64,000 nt of DNA from Pseudomonas sp. B6002 (lineage in GTDB: Bacteria; Pseudomonadota; Gammaproteobacteria; Pseudomonadales; Pseudomonadaceae), in NCBI RefSeq assembly GCF_013385985.1, contig NZ_JACAOY010000006.1, forward strand, positions 774,198-838,197. The letters are read 5' to 3'. Shown here piece by piece: positions 9,051 through 18,583 of this stretch. The position numbers were made by a program, and so were the translations under genes. A model generated the notes under the pieces. That model ran no database searches. It was given only the letters and a program-made list of their open reading frames with translations, and was not told where the DNA came from. The first letter of the stretch is position 1; each line of letters begins with the position of its first letter.

Positions 9051-10694
9051 ATGCGTGAGTATTTGGCTGCCACTACCGAGTTCGATTACCAGCACACCGT
9101 CGACGCCGCACTGGCCGGCACCCTGCAGGGCCTCAATGCCTGCGTGGAGTGTTGCGATCGCCACGCGCTGCCGGGGCGCATCGCCTTGTTCTGGGAGGGC
9201 AAGGACGGCCGCAGCGCCACGTCCACCTTCACCGAGTTGCAAGACCAGGCCTCACGTTTTGCCAATTTCTTGCTGGCCCAGGGCGTCACGCGCGGCGACA
9301 AGGTGGCCGGCCTGCTGCCGCGCACGGCCGAATTGTTGGTGGTGGTGTTGGCCACCTGGCGCATCGGCGCCGTGTATCAACCGCTGTTTACCGCCTTTGG
9401 CCCCAAGGCCATCGAACACCGCCTGGGCAGCTCGGGGGCCAAGTTGGTGGTCACCGACGCGGTGAACCGGCCCAAGCTCGCCGAAATCGAGAGCTGCCCG
9501 ACCATCGTCACCGTCGCCGGGCCCAAAGGCGAAGGCATCGTGCGCGGCGACTACAGTTTCTGGGCCGAGCTGCCCAACCATTCCAATGATTGCGCGCCGG
9601 TGCTGCTGGGCGCCGATGACCCGTTTCTGCTGATGTTCACCTCGGGCACCACCGGCCCGTCGAAGGCGCTGTCGGTGCCGCTCAAGGCCATCGTTGCGTT
9701 CCAGAGCTACACCCGCGATGCCGTGGATTTGCGCCCCGAAGACGCGTTCTGGAACGTCGCCGACCCGGGCTGGGCCTATGGCATTTATTTCGGCGTCACC
9801 GGGCCGCTGTCCATGGGCCACCCGATTACCTTCTACGATGGCCCGTTCACCCTGGAAAGCACCTGTCGGGTGATCAACAAATACGGGATCACCAACCTTA
9901 CCGGTTCGCCGACCGCGTACCGCCTGCTGATTGCCGGTGGCGAGCAGTTCGCCCAGTCGATCAAGGGCAAGCTGCGCATTGTCAGCAGCGCCGGCGAACC
10001 CCTGAACCCGGAAGTGATCCGCTGGTTTGCCGACAACCTCGGCGTGACCATCCACGACCACTACGGCCAGACCGAACTGGGCATGGTGCTGTGCAATCAC
10101 CATGGGCTGGAGCACCCGGTGCACGTTGGTTCGGCGGGTTTTGCCTCGCCGGGGCATCGCATCGTGGTACTGGACGACGACCACCAGGAACTGCCGGCCG
10201 GGGTGCCCGGCATCCTGGCCATCGACCGCGAACAATCACCGATGTGCTGGTTCGCCGGCTACGACGGCGTGAAGACCAAGGCCTTCGTCGGCAAGTACTA
10301 CCTCAGTGGCGACACCGTGGAACTCAACCCCAACGGCAGCATCAGCTTCGTAGGGCGCAGCGATGACGTGATCACCACCTCCGGCTACCGGGTCGGCCCG
10401 TTCGACGTGGAAAGCGCCCTGGTGGAGCACCCAGCGGTGATCGAAGCGGCCGTGGTGGGCAAACCCTGCCCGCAACGTACCGAGCTGGTGAAGGCCTTTG
10501 TGGTGATCAATGCGCACTACCGCGCCACCGAGGAACTCGCCGAAGAGCTGCGCCAGCACGTGCGCAAGCGCCTGGCGGCGCATGCGTATCCCCGCGAAAT
10601 CGAATTCGTCAGCGACTTGCCCAAGACCCCGAGCGGCAAGCTGCAACGCTTTATTTTACGCAATCAGGAAATCGCCAAGGCGGCGGTGGCCTGA
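9051..10694 (+). CDS. Acyl-CoA synthetase (AMP-forming), branched/short-chain acids
   Basis: A 547-residue adenylate-forming enzyme that activates a carboxylic acid to its CoA thioester. The phosphate loop TSGTTGPSKA lies near 196-205, the DHYGQTELGM motif near 340, GDTV near 420 and the C-terminal catalytic Lys near 528 in TPSGKLQ. Overall it follows acetyl/propionyl-CoA synthetase-like proteins. AAGGATTTG precedes ATG. It heads a five-gene plus-strand operon with the same order as the fadB2x-fadAx region of P. putida, which suggests 2-methylbutyrate or a similar branched short-chain acid as substrate; the exact acid cannot be read from sequence. Confidence 0.85.
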   Translation: MREYLAATTEFDYQHTVDAALAGTLQGLNACVECCDRHALPGRIALFWEGKDGRSATSTFTELQDQASRFANFLLAQGVTRGDKVAGLLPRTAELLVVVLATWRIGAVYQPLFTAFGPKAIEHRLGSSGAKLVVTDAVNRPKLAEIESCPTIVTVAGPKGEGIVRGDYSFWAELPNHSNDCAPVLLGADDPFLLMFTSGTTGPSKALSVPLKAIVAFQSYTRDAVDLRPEDAFWNVADPGWAYGIYFGVTGPLSMGHPITFYDGPFTLESTCRVINKYGITNLTGSPTAYRLLIAGGEQFAQSIKGKLRIVSSAGEPLNPEVIRWFADNLGVTIHDHYGQTELGMVLCNHHGLEHPVHVGSAGFASPGHRIVVLDDDHQELPAGVPGILAIDREQSPMCWFAGYDGVKTKAFVGKYYLSGDTVELNPNGSISFVGRSDDVITTSGYRVGPFDVESALVEHPAVIEAAVVGKPCPQRTELVKAFVVINAHYRATEELAEELRQHVRKRLAAHAYPREIEFVSDLPKTPSGKLQRFILRNQEIAKAAVA

Positions 10695-10712
10695 CCTTTC
10701 TTCAAGGACACA

Positions 10713-11483
10713 ATGATGCATATCCAAAACAAGGTTTTTCTGGTCAGCGGCGGTGCTTCGGGCCTCGGCGCGGCAACTGCCGAGATGCTGGTCGCGGCCG
10801 GCGCCAAGGTGATGCTGGTGGACATGAACGCCGACGCAGTAGCGGCCAAGGCCAAACAGCTGGGGGATAACGCACGCAGTGCAGTCGCCGATATCAGCCA
10901 GGAAGCCGCTGCCGAAGCCGCCGTGCAGGCCGCCGTCGCCGCCTTTGGCGGGCTGCACGGCCTGGTGAACTGCGCCGGTGTGGTGCGCGGCGAAAAAATC
11001 CTCGGCAAGAACGGCCCCCACGGGCTGGCCAGCTTTGCCCAGGTGATCAACGTGAACCTGATCGGCAGTTTCAACCTGCTGCGCCTGGCTGCTGCTGCCA
11101 TCGCGGAAACCGAAGCGAATGCCGATGGCGAGCGCGGCGTGATCATCAACACCGCCTCGGTGGCCGCGTTCGACGGGCAGATCGGCCAGGCGGCGTATTC
11201 GGCCTCCAAAGGCGCGATTGCCAGCCTGACCCTGCCTGCTGCCCGCGAGCTGGCGCGCTTCGGCATCCGCGTCATGACCATCGCCCCAGGCATTTTCGAA
11301 ACCCCGATGATGGCCGGCATGACCCCTGAGGTGCGTGAGTCGTTGGCGGCCGGCGTGCCATTCCCGCCACGCCTGGGCAAACCTGCCGAGTACGCCGCCC
11401 TGGTGCGACACATCATTGAAAACAGCATGCTCAATGGCGAGGTGATCCGTCTCGACGGCGCCTTGCGCATGGCAGCCAAGTAA
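10713..11483 (+). CDS. SDR 3-hydroxyacyl-CoA dehydrogenase (type II, HADH2-like)
   Basis: A 256-residue short-chain dehydrogenase. The NAD-binding [14 protein letters not shown] is at the N terminus, Asp of VDMNAD predicts NAD(H) preference, and the catalytic Tyr162 and Lys166 lie in AAYSASKGA. The pattern matches 17beta-HSD10/2-methyl-3-hydroxybutyryl-CoA dehydrogenase, the fourth step of isoleucine breakdown. ATG ATG follows an AAGGAC ribosome site 18 bases after the synthetase stop. Position between synthetase and thiolase supports 3-hydroxy-2-methylacyl-CoA oxidation. Confidence 0.87.
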   Translation: MMHIQNKVFLVSGGASGLGAATAEMLVAAGAKVMLVDMNADAVAAKAKQLGDNARSAVADISQEAAAEAAVQAAVAAFGGLHGLVNCAGVVRGEKILGKNGPHGLASFAQVINVNLIGSFNLLRLAAAAIAETEANADGERGVIINTASVAAFDGQIGQAAYSASKGAIASLTLPAARELARFGIRVMTIAPGIFETPMMAGMTPEVRESLAAGVPFPPRLGKPAEYAALVRHIIENSMLNGEVIRLDGALRMAAK

Positions 11484-11495
11484 GGAGCACACCCC

Positions 11496-12680
11496 ATGAG
11501 CGATCCGATTGTTATTGTCAGCGCCGTCCGCACGCCAATGGGCGGTTTCCAGGGCGACCTCAAGGGCCTGACCGCACCGCAGCTGGGTGCTGCGGCCATC
11601 CGTGCGGCGGTCGAGCGCGCCGGAATTGCCAGCGACGCGGTCGATGAAGTGCTGTTCGGCTGCGTACTGCCAGCGGGCCTCGGCCAGGCACCGGCGCGGC
11701 AGGCCGCATTGGGCGCCGGCCTGGATAAATCCACGCGTTGCACCACCCTCAACAAAATGTGCGGCTCGGGCATGGAGTCGGCGATCCTGGCCCACGACTC
11801 GCTGCTGGCCGGCAGTGTCGAGGTGGTAATTGCCGGTGGCATGGAGAGCATGTCCAACGCGCCGTACCTGTTGGACCGCGCGCGCAGCGGCTACCGCATG
11901 GGCCACGGCAAGGTGCTGGACCATATGTTCCTCGACGGCCTGGAAGACGCCTACGACAAGGGCCGCCTGATGGGCACCTTTGCCGAGGACTGCGCGGTGC
12001 ACAACGGTTTCAGCCGCGAAGCCCAGGACGCGTTTGCCATTGCCTCCCTGACTCGCGCGCAGGAAGCGATCAACCATGGCAACTTCGCCGCCGAAATCGT
12101 GCCGGTCCAGGTCACCGTGGGCAAAGAGCAAAAAACCATCCTGCATGACGAGCAGCCGCCCAAAGCCAAGATCGACAAGATCGCCAGCTTGAAGCCGGCC
12201 TTTCGCGAAGGCGGTACGGTCACGGCGGCCAACTCCAGTTCGATTTCCGACGGTGCGGCGGCGTTGCTGATGATGCGTCAGTCCGAGGCGCAAAAGCGTG
12301 GCCTAAAGCCGCTGGCGGTGATTCATGGGCACGCTGCATTTGCCGATGAGCCAGGGCTGTTTCCGGTGGCGCCAGTCGGCGCGATCCGCAAACTGATGAG
12401 CAAGACCGGCTGGAACCTGGGTGAAGTGGACCTGTTCGAGATCAACGAAGCCTTCGCCGTCGTCAGCCTGGTGACCATGAGCAAGCTGGAAATCCCTCAC
12501 GCCAAGGTCAATATCCACGGTGGCGCCTGCGCCCTGGGCCATCCGATCGGCGCCTCAGGCGCACGCATTCTGGTGACGCTGCTCTCGGCCTTGCGCCAAA
12601 AAGGCCTCAAACGCGGCGTTGCCGCCATCTGCATCGGCGGTGGTGAAGCCACGGCCATGGCCGTCGAATGCCTGTATTAA
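11496..12680 (+). CDS. Acetyl-CoA C-acyltransferase (thiolase)
   Basis: A 394-residue thiolase with the canonical active site at canonical positions: Cys89 in NKMCGSGME, His349 in CALGHPIGASG and Cys379 in AICIGGGEA. It would cleave 2-methylacetoacetyl-CoA or a related 3-ketoacyl-CoA to acetyl-CoA plus propionyl-CoA. AGGAGC lies before the ATG, 12 bases after the dehydrogenase stop. Full length, no disruption. Confidence 0.92.
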   Translation: MSDPIVIVSAVRTPMGGFQGDLKGLTAPQLGAAAIRAAVERAGIASDAVDEVLFGCVLPAGLGQAPARQAALGAGLDKSTRCTTLNKMCGSGMESAILAHDSLLAGSVEVVIAGGMESMSNAPYLLDRARSGYRMGHGKVLDHMFLDGLEDAYDKGRLMGTFAEDCAVHNGFSREAQDAFAIASLTRAQEAINHGNFAAEIVPVQVTVGKEQKTILHDEQPPKAKIDKIASLKPAFREGGTVTAANSSSISDGAAALLMMRQSEAQKRGLKPLAVIHGHAAFADEPGLFPVAPVGAIRKLMSKTGWNLGEVDLFEINEAFAVVSLVTMSKLEIPHAKVNIHGGACALGHPIGASGARILVTLLSALRQKGLKRGVAAICIGGGEATAMAVECLY

Positions 12681-12692
12681 GGACTCACCCCC

Positions 12693-13820
12693 ATGCTGCC
12701 CAATGACGAACAACTGCAAATCAGCGACGCGGCCCGGCAATTTGCCCAGGAACGCCTCAAACCCTTCGCCGCGGAGTGGGACCGTGAGCACCGCTTTCCC
12801 AAGGAGGCCATTGGCGAGATGGCCGAACTGGGCTTTTTCGGCATGCTGGTGCCGGAACAGTGGGGCGGTTGCGACACCGGCTACCTGGCCTATGCCATGG
12901 CCCTGGAAGAAATCGCGGCCGGTGACGGGGCGTGCTCGACCATCATGAGCGTGCACAACTCGGTGGGGTGTGTGCCGATCCTCACGTTCGGCAACGACTA
13001 CCAGAAAGAGCACTTCCTCAAGCCTCTGGCCAGTGGCGCCATGCTCGGCGCGTTCGCGTTGACCGAGCCGCAAGCCGGTTCCGATGCCAGCAGTCTGAAA
13101 ACCCGTGCGCGGCTGGAAGGCGAGCACTACGTACTCAACGGCTGCAAGCAGTTCATCACCTCGGGGCAGAACGCCGGCATCGTGATTGTGTTTGCCGTGA
13201 CCGACCCTGCGGCGGGTAAGCGCGGGATCAGCGCGTTTATCGTGCCTACCGATTCGCCGGGTTATACCGTGGCGCGGGTCGAAGACAAGCTCGGCCAGCA
13301 TGCGTCCGACACTTGCCAGATCCTGTTCGAGGACGTGAAGGTGCCGGTGGCCAACCGCCTGGGCGAGGAGGGTGAAGGCTACAAGATCGCCCTGGCCAAC
13401 CTCGAAGGCGGCCGCGTCGGTATCGCCTCGCAATCGGTGGGCATGGCCCGCGCCGCCTTTGAAGCAGCCCGCGACTACGCCCGTGAGCGCGAAAGTTTCG
13501 GCAAGGCGCTGATCGAACACCAGGCCGTGGCCTTTCGCCTGGCGGACATGGCCACGCAAATCGCCGTGGCCCGGCAGATGGTGCACTACGCCGCCGCCCT
13601 GCGTGACAGCGGCCAGCCGGCGCTGGTGGAAGCCTCCATGGCCAAGCTGTTTGCCTCGGAAATGGCCGAGAAAGTCTGTTCGGCCGCCTTGCAAACCCTG
13701 GGCGGTTACGGTTACCTGAGCGACTTCCCGTTGGAGCGCATCTACCGCGATGTGCGGGTTTGCCAGATCTACGAAGGCACCAGCGATATTCAACGCATGG
13801 TCATCTCACGCAATCTCTAA
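12693..13820 (+). CDS. Acyl-CoA dehydrogenase (short/branched chain)
   Basis: A 375-residue FAD enzyme oxidising acyl-CoA to enoyl-CoA. Signature stretches are [14 protein letters not shown] (near 120-135), the FITSGQNAG block, and the catalytic base Glu361 in [13 protein letters not shown]. Start ATG follows AAGGAC, 12 bases after the thiolase stop. Within this operon the likely substrate is 2-methylbutyryl-CoA, electrons passing to ETF. It is a clear paralogue of the dehydrogenase encoded at 14825-15976. Confidence 0.9.
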   Translation: MLPNDEQLQISDAARQFAQERLKPFAAEWDREHRFPKEAIGEMAELGFFGMLVPEQWGGCDTGYLAYAMALEEIAAGDGACSTIMSVHNSVGCVPILTFGNDYQKEHFLKPLASGAMLGAFALTEPQAGSDASSLKTRARLEGEHYVLNGCKQFITSGQNAGIVIVFAVTDPAAGKRGISAFIVPTDSPGYTVARVEDKLGQHASDTCQILFEDVKVPVANRLGEEGEGYKIALANLEGGRVGIASQSVGMARAAFEAARDYARERESFGKALIEHQAVAFRLADMATQIAVARQMVHYAAALRDSGQPALVEASMAKLFASEMAEKVCSAALQTLGGYGYLSDFPLERIYRDVRVCQIYEGTSDIQRMVISRNL

Positions 13821-13831
13821 GGAGCCCATAC

Positions 13832-14605
13832 ATGAGTTACGAAACCATCCTGCTTGACGTCCAGGGCCGTGTCGGCCTGATCACCCTTAACCGTCCGCAG
13901 GCCTTGAACGCTCTCAACGCGCAACTGGTCAGCGAACTGAACCAGGCACTGGACGGCCTGGAAGCCGACCCGCAAATCGGCTGCATCGTGTTGACCGGCT
14001 CGAAGAAGGCCTTTGCAGCCGGTGCCGATATCAAGGAAATGGCCGAGCTGACGTACCCGCAGATCTACCTCGACGACCTGTTCAGCGACAGCGACCGCGT
14101 GGCCAACCGCCGCAAGCCGATCATTGCCGCCGTCAACGGCTTTGCCCTGGGCGGCGGCTGCGAGCTGGCGCTGATGTGCGACTTTATCCTCGCAGGCGAC
14201 GGCGCCAAGTTCGGCCAGCCGGAAATCAACCTCGGCGTGCTGCCGGGCATGGGCGGCACCCAGCGCCTGACCCGCGCCGTGGGCAAGGCCAAGGCCATGG
14301 AAATGTGCCTGACCGGGCGCTTTATCGATGCAGTGGAAGCAGAGCGTTGCGGCATCGTGGCCCGTATCGTGCCAGCCGATGAGCTGTTGGACGAAGCGTT
14401 GAAAGTTGCCACCCTGATCGCGGGCAAATCGGTGCCGATCAGCATGATGGTCAAGGAAAGCGTGAACCGTGCCTTTGAGGTGAGCCTGTCTGAAGGCGTT
14501 CGCTTTGAACGCCGCGTGTTCCATGCCGCGTTCGCGACCCAGGACCAGAAGGAAGGCATGGCCGCGTTCGTGGCCAAGCGCGCGCCCGACTTCAAAGACC
14601 AATAA
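13832..14605 (+). CDS. Enoyl-CoA hydratase
   Basis: A 257-residue crotonase with both catalytic glutamates 20 residues apart: Glu111 in [10 protein letters not shown] and Glu131 in [18 protein letters not shown]. The oxyanion-hole GADIKEM is near residue 65. I start it at the ATG at 13832, which follows TAAGGAGC overlapping the previous stop; in-frame upstream codons lie inside the acyl-CoA dehydrogenase. It hydrates the enoyl-CoA (tiglyl-CoA-like) made by the preceding gene and closes the operon; REP elements follow. Confidence 0.92.
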   Translation: MSYETILLDVQGRVGLITLNRPQALNALNAQLVSELNQALDGLEADPQIGCIVLTGSKKAFAAGADIKEMAELTYPQIYLDDLFSDSDRVANRRKPIIAAVNGFALGGGCELALMCDFILAGDGAKFGQPEINLGVLPGMGGTQRLTRAVGKAKAMEMCLTGRFIDAVEAERCGIVARIVPADELLDEALKVATLIAGKSVPISMMVKESVNRAFEVSLSEGVRFERRVFHAAFATQDQKEGMAAFVAKRAPDFKDQ

Positions 14606-14621
14606 CCCGCCCCACCATCAT

Positions 14622-14708
14622 TGTAGGAGCCGGCTTGCCGGCGATGCAGACACCTAGGTCTATCAGGTACACCGAGGCGATTCCATCGCAGGCAAGCCAG
14701 CTCCCACA
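14622..14708. repeat. REP-type inverted pair (REPIN-like), unit 1
   Basis: TGTAGGAGCCGGCTTGCCG and its inverse (GGCAAGCCAGCTCCCACA) flank about 50 bases. This is the widespread intergenic Pseudomonas REP family. It lies between convergent catabolic genes and probably folds in RNA from either side. Confidence 0.8.
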
Positions 14709-14742
14709 GCGGAGAGTGGTTTTCCAGGCCCCGCAATTCTCC

Positions 14743-14829
14743 TGTAGGCGCTGGCTTGCCGGCGATACAGACACCTCGGTTTATCAGTAACACCGAGGTG
14801 ATTCCATCGCCGACAAGCCGTCTCCTACA
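14743..14829. repeat. REP-type inverted pair, unit 2, overlapping a gene end
   Basis: A second copy in direct orientation, TGTAGGCGCTGGCTTGCCGG to ACAAGCCGTCTCCTACA, with the same internal sequence (GATACAGACACCTCGG vs GATGCAGACACCTAGG). Its right end contains the TAG stop (14825-14827) of the minus-strand acyl-CoA dehydrogenase, so the repeat forms the end of that gene. Confidence 0.78.
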
Positions 14830-15976
14830 GTTGGTAGTGTTTGAGCTCCCGGGCAATCACCATCCGCTGAATCTCGCTGGTGCCTTCGTATATCTGCGTG
14901 ATCCGCGCATCCCGGTAGTAGCGCTCCACCGGGTAATCCTCCAGATACCCATAGCCGCCATGAATCTGCATCGCCGAGGAGCAGACCTTTTCGGCCATCT
15001 CTGAAGCAAACAATTTGGCCTGGGACGCTTCCGACAGGCACGGCTTGCCAGCACTGCGCAGGCGCGCAGCATGCAGGATCAGCAGGCGTGCGGCATTGAG
15101 CCGGGTCTGCATGTCGGCCAACAGGTTGGCGACGCTCTGGTGTTCGATGATCGCCTGGTTGAACTGCACACGGTCACGGGCGTAGGCCAACGCCGCCTCG
15201 AAGGCAGCGCGAGCAATGCCCAGGGCCTGGGCGGCAATGCCGATACGACCGCCTTCCAGGTTGGACAGGGCGATGGCCAGGCCTTTGCCACGCTCGCCCA
15301 GCAGGTTGGCTTCCGGCACGGTGCATTGGTTGAGGGTGACGGCGCAGGTGTCTGACGCCCGAATACCCATCTTGTGTTCCGTGCGGTCGACCACAAAGCC
15401 TGGGGTGTTGGTCGGCACCAGGAACGCCGAGATACCTTTCTTGCCCAGGTCCGGGTCGGTGACCGCAAACACGATGGCCAGCTTGGCGCGCTTGCCGTTG
15501 CTGACAAACTGCTTGGCGCCGTTGATCACCCATTGGCCGTCGCACAATTCGGCGCGGGTGCGCAAGTTATGCGCCTCGGAACCGGCTTGGGGCTCAGTGA
15601 GGCAAAAGCAGCCAATGGCCTGGCCACTGGCGAGGTCGGCCAGCCAAGTCTGTTTCTGTTCGGTGGTGCCGTAGTTGAGGATCGGCCCGCAACCCACTGA
15701 ATTATGGATACTCATGAGGGCGCCGGTAGCACCGTCGCCGGCTGAAATCTCTTCCACCGCCAGGGCATACGCCACGTAGTCGACATAGGTGCCGCCCCAT
15801 TCTTCAGGGACCACCATGCCCAACAGGCCCAGCTCCCCCATCTTGGCGACCAGCCCATCGTCGATCCAGCCGGCTTTTTCCCAAGCCTGGGCGTGAGGGG
15901 CGATTTCGCCACGGGCAAAGTCGCGCGCCATGTCGCGGATCATCACTTGTTCTTCTGTGTATTCAATGTCTTGCAT
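14825..15976 (-). CDS. Acyl-CoA dehydrogenase, probably isobutyryl-CoA dehydrogenase
   Basis: A 383-residue FAD enzyme with [22 protein letters not shown] and the catalytic Glu364 in [13 protein letters not shown]. It lies three bases after the 3-hydroxyisobutyryl-CoA hydrolase gene in the same direction, which points to valine breakdown (isobutyryl-CoA to methacrylyl-CoA). The last residues (HYQL) and stop fall in a REP element. It is the second acyl-CoA dehydrogenase of the region, facing the first operon. Confidence 0.87.
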   Translation of the reverse strand: MQDIEYTEEQVMIRDMARDFARGEIAPHAQAWEKAGWIDDGLVAKMGELGLLGMVVPEEWGGTYVDYVAYALAVEEISAGDGATGALMSIHNSVGCGPILNYGTTEQKQTWLADLASGQAIGCFCLTEPQAGSEAHNLRTRAELCDGQWVINGAKQFVSNGKRAKLAIVFAVTDPDLGKKGISAFLVPTNTPGFVVDRTEHKMGIRASDTCAVTLNQCTVPEANLLGERGKGLAIALSNLEGGRIGIAAQALGIARAAFEAALAYARDRVQFNQAIIEHQSVANLLADMQTRLNAARLLILHAARLRSAGKPCLSEASQAKLFASEMAEKVCSSAMQIHGGYGYLEDYPVERYYRDARITQIYEGTSEIQRMVIARELKHYQL

Positions 15977-15979
15977 GGC

Positions 15980-17083
15980 TTAGTGAACCTTCTGCGCGAA
16001 GTCGTGAAAGAAGCTCTCGACGTGGGTGGCGTCCAATCCGTGCAGCGTGGGCGGATTCCAGTGCGGGGTTTTGTCCTTGTCGATGATCAAGGCGCGAACG
16101 CCTTCGATCAGGTCGCCACGCTCGAACCACTGGCGATCCAGGTGCAATTCCAGCGCGAAGCACTGTTCCAGCGGCAGGCGACGGCCGCGACGCAGCATCT
16201 CCAGGGTGACGGCCATGGCCAAGGGGGAACGCGTTTGCATCAGGTCGGCGGTGGCCAGCGCCCACTCATGGCTGTCGGCGATGGTGACGGCGCGCAATTG
16301 CTCAACGATGCTCGGCACGTCCGGCAACGCGAAAAAATGGTCGATGACGGGGCGCAGCGCGGCCAGCGGCGCGTCCGGCAGTTGTTGCACGGCGAGCTTG
16401 GCGAGTACGCCTTGCAGGTCCTTGAGGGGCGAGTCGTGCCACTGCAGGCGGTCGAGCTTCTGGTCCAACTCGGCGAGCCTGGTGCTTTCCAAGTACCAGT
16501 CGGCCAACCCGCAATACAGGGCGTCTGCGGCACGAACCTGCACGCCGGTCACGCCCAGGTAAATGCCCAGCTCACCCGGAATACGCGGCAGGAAATAGCT
16601 ACCGCCCACATCAGGGAAATACCCGATGGCCACTTCCGGCATCGCCAGGCGGCTGCGCTCGGTGACGACGCGCAGATCGGCGCCTTGCACCAGGCCCATG
16701 CCGCCGCCGAGGACGAACCCGTCCATCAGGGCCAGCACCGGTTTGCGGTAGTGGTGGATAGCCAGGTCGAGGGCGTATTCCTCGACGAAGAAGTCTTGGT
16801 GCAGGGTGTCGCCGCCTTTGAAACTGTCGTACAGCGAGCGAATATCGCCCCCGGCACAGAAGGCTTTTTCGCCGGCACCACGCAGGACCACGGCGTACAC
16901 CTGCGGGTCATCGGCCCAGGCCTGGAGCTGCTGGGTCAAGCCACGTACCATGTCCAGGGTGATGGCGTTCAAGCCCGCCGGGCGATTGAGGGTGAGGTGG
17001 CCGATATGGTTGCGAACCTCGGCCAGCACCTCGTCTTGAAGAATGTCGGCGCGGCTTGCTTCGGATGAAACCTGAGCAGTCAT
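15980..17083 (-). CDS. 3-hydroxyisobutyryl-CoA hydrolase (crotonase family)
   Basis: A 367-residue crotonase-fold enzyme, longer than hydratases as expected for HIBYL-CoA hydrolase. Signatures: NRPAGLNAITLDM, FCAGGDIRSLY, the Glu-bearing MPEVAIGYFPDVGGSYFLPR and GGGMGLVQGADLR. Start chosen at ATG 17083 because AGGGAG stands six bases upstream; a start 11 codons earlier has no ribosome site. With the adjacent acyl-CoA dehydrogenase it covers two steps of valine degradation; the free 3-hydroxyisobutyrate would go to a dehydrogenase not in this window. Confidence 0.87.
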   Translation of the reverse strand: MTAQVSSEASRADILQDEVLAEVRNHIGHLTLNRPAGLNAITLDMVRGLTQQLQAWADDPQVYAVVLRGAGEKAFCAGGDIRSLYDSFKGGDTLHQDFFVEEYALDLAIHHYRKPVLALMDGFVLGGGMGLVQGADLRVVTERSRLAMPEVAIGYFPDVGGSYFLPRIPGELGIYLGVTGVQVRAADALYCGLADWYLESTRLAELDQKLDRLQWHDSPLKDLQGVLAKLAVQQLPDAPLAALRPVIDHFFALPDVPSIVEQLRAVTIADSHEWALATADLMQTRSPLAMAVTLEMLRRGRRLPLEQCFALELHLDRQWFERGDLIEGVRALIIDKDKTPHWNPPTLHGLDATHVESFFHDFAQKVH

Positions 17084-17214
17084 CTCTAACTCCCTGCTTT
17101 TATTGTTCTTTATCAAGATGTTCGTAGGCGAACGCTCTCGCGATCGTACCAGTGCAAATTTGCCCCGTACAACCGTGAATCATGCAGGTCGTTTTTGCAT
17201 TTTTGCAGAGGAAC

Positions 17215-17925
17215 TCAAGCTGCCCGATGGGCCAGCACCTCACCGATGCTGCGCCGACGCGCATGGCCTTCAGCCGCGTGGATCAGTTGCTCAAGCTCAG
17301 TGGGTTCGATGTCGTAGAACTGCTCCATTTCGGCCAACGCCAGCTTCAGGTCGGCGGCCGTGATCGTGGGGTCGGTGGCGGGCGTCGGCGTGCCCATCAC
17401 CACGGCAGGCGATTCGGCCGCGCCCTTGGGATAACGCGTGCGGGTGGCATTGTTGTAGGCCAGTGCACACAGCAACAACGCACTGGCGCCGAACATGACC
17501 GGCGCCATTTCGTACCAGCCGAGGCTGATGGAAGCCGGATCGGCCAGCACCAGGCTCATGGCCAGGCCGCCGGCGGGTGGATGCAGGCAACGCAGCCAGC
17601 AAATCAGCACCACCGTGATGCCGGCCGCCAGGCAGGCGCTGCCCAAGGTTCGCCCCAACACCCGCGCCACCAGCAGCGCGACGACGCCGGCACACAAGTA
17701 GCTGCCGATGATCGACCAAGGTTGCGCCAGGGCGCCCGACGACACGGCAAACAGCAGCACCGCCGAGGCGCCGAGAGGGCCGAGCAAGTGCAGCGCCACG
17801 TCCATGCCAAACACGTGGGCGCAGGCCCAGACACTGAGCATCGTGCCCAAGGCCATGCCGATGGCGGCGCGGCTCCATTCGGCGGGGCGCGTGTTGATTG
17901 CAGCGGGTAAAAAACGAGCGAGCAT
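17215..17925 (-). CDS. HPP family integral membrane protein
   Basis: A protein of about 236 residues with four hydrophobic segments in its first two thirds and the family motif LHPPAGGLAMSLVLAD, followed by a charged cytosolic tail (ITAADLKLALAEMEQFYDIEP). HPP proteins are poorly characterised; some act in nitrite transport. I use the ATG at 17925 (MLARFLPAAINTRPAEW) rather than one 26 codons earlier, because that extension crosses a strong terminator-like hairpin. Confidence 0.75.
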   Translation of the reverse strand: MLARFLPAAINTRPAEWSRAAIGMALGTMLSVWACAHVFGMDVALHLLGPLGASAVLLFAVSSGALAQPWSIIGSYLCAGVVALLVARVLGRTLGSACLAAGITVVLICWLRCLHPPAGGLAMSLVLADPASISLGWYEMAPVMFGASALLLCALAYNNATRTRYPKGAAESPAVVMGTPTPATDPTITAADLKLALAEMEQFYDIEPTELEQLIHAAEGHARRRSIGEVLAHRAA

Positions 17926-17951
17926 TAAAAAGGGTCCATAAACAGCGGGCG

Positions 17952-17989
17952 AAAAAAAAGGCTTGCCTGGTTTCCCGGAAAAGCCCTTT
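17952..17989 (-). terminator. Rho-independent terminator on the minus strand
   Basis: Read on minus, AAAGGGCTT pairs with AAGCCTTTT (nine pairs, one G-T) and runs into eight T. It lies about 100 bases after the small gene at 18090-18314 and just before the HPP start, so it ends the former, or acts as a leader attenuator for the latter. Confidence 0.7.
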
Positions 17990-18089
17990 GAAAGTTCCAA
18001 CATTTGGGGGAGGAACCTGTGCAGTGTGCCGATCTAGGTGAGCGGCCACCAGTGCATATTAATGAGGGTTGAGTGCAATAATAATGAAG

Positions 18090-18314
18090 TTAAAGGACGG
18101 CACCAAAGGGAATCTGGCGCACGCTATGCAGATCGGGGATGTTGACCTTGCCGAGTACGCGGCAATCGGTCTCTTCGTTGAACAGGTGTTTTTGCAGGTT
18201 TTTCTTCAGTTCAGGGTCGTCAGCCAGCGGCCCCTTCAACGCCACCAGGGCGTCCCGCAAGCCCATCAGTCGTTCCAGTGCCGGCAGGGGCAGGGTCACT
18301 CGATCATCTCGCAC
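18090..18314 (-). CDS. Small hypothetical protein, 74 residues
   Basis: A soluble, charged 74-residue protein (VTLPLPALERLMGLRDALVALKG ends its first helix; one Cys at TDCRVLGK). Codon use is typical of the surrounding genome. GTG start is preceded by GAGGAG six bases upstream, which is a strong reason to accept it despite its size. No family recognised. A terminator follows at 17952-17989. Confidence 0.6.
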   Translation of the reverse strand: MRDDRVTLPLPALERLMGLRDALVALKGPLADDPELKKNLQKHLFNEETDCRVLGKVNIPDLHSVRQIPFGAVL

Positions 18315-18526
18315 AAAATTCTCCTCTCAGTGAAAGAGGCCACCACGGTGGGGGATGGCCTACAGCGTCCTTGTTGTTATGCGTGTTAAAAACCTTAGGG
18401 CCTGGTGGTAGATAGTTAAGGCACTTGGTGAGCGAGTCTACATTTGGGGTATGAGCGCCGGAAGAGGCGAGTGCCCCAGGCATTACGCATTGGGCCGTAG
18501 GATGTTTCTTGGCGATAAGAATGCAA

Positions 18527-18554
18527 AACGCCCACTCTTTGAGGAGTGGGCGTT
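18527..18554 (-). terminator. Rho-independent terminator of the arn operon
   Basis: Eleven-base perfect arms (AACGCCCACTC / GAGTGGGCGTT) around a six-base loop; on the minus strand the stem is followed by TTTTGCATT. It lies 30 bases after the stop of the last gene of the arn operon. The plus side has only weak T-richness. Confidence 0.8.
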
Positions 18555-18583
18555 CTTTCGTACAGAACCACGCAACAGCGCTA

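Noticed and set aside
10656-12293. 545-codon minus-strand open frame opposite the SDR and thiolase genes
   Set aside because: The plus-strand genes have canonical active-site residues; the minus translation is a low-complexity His/Gly/Ala-rich sequence.
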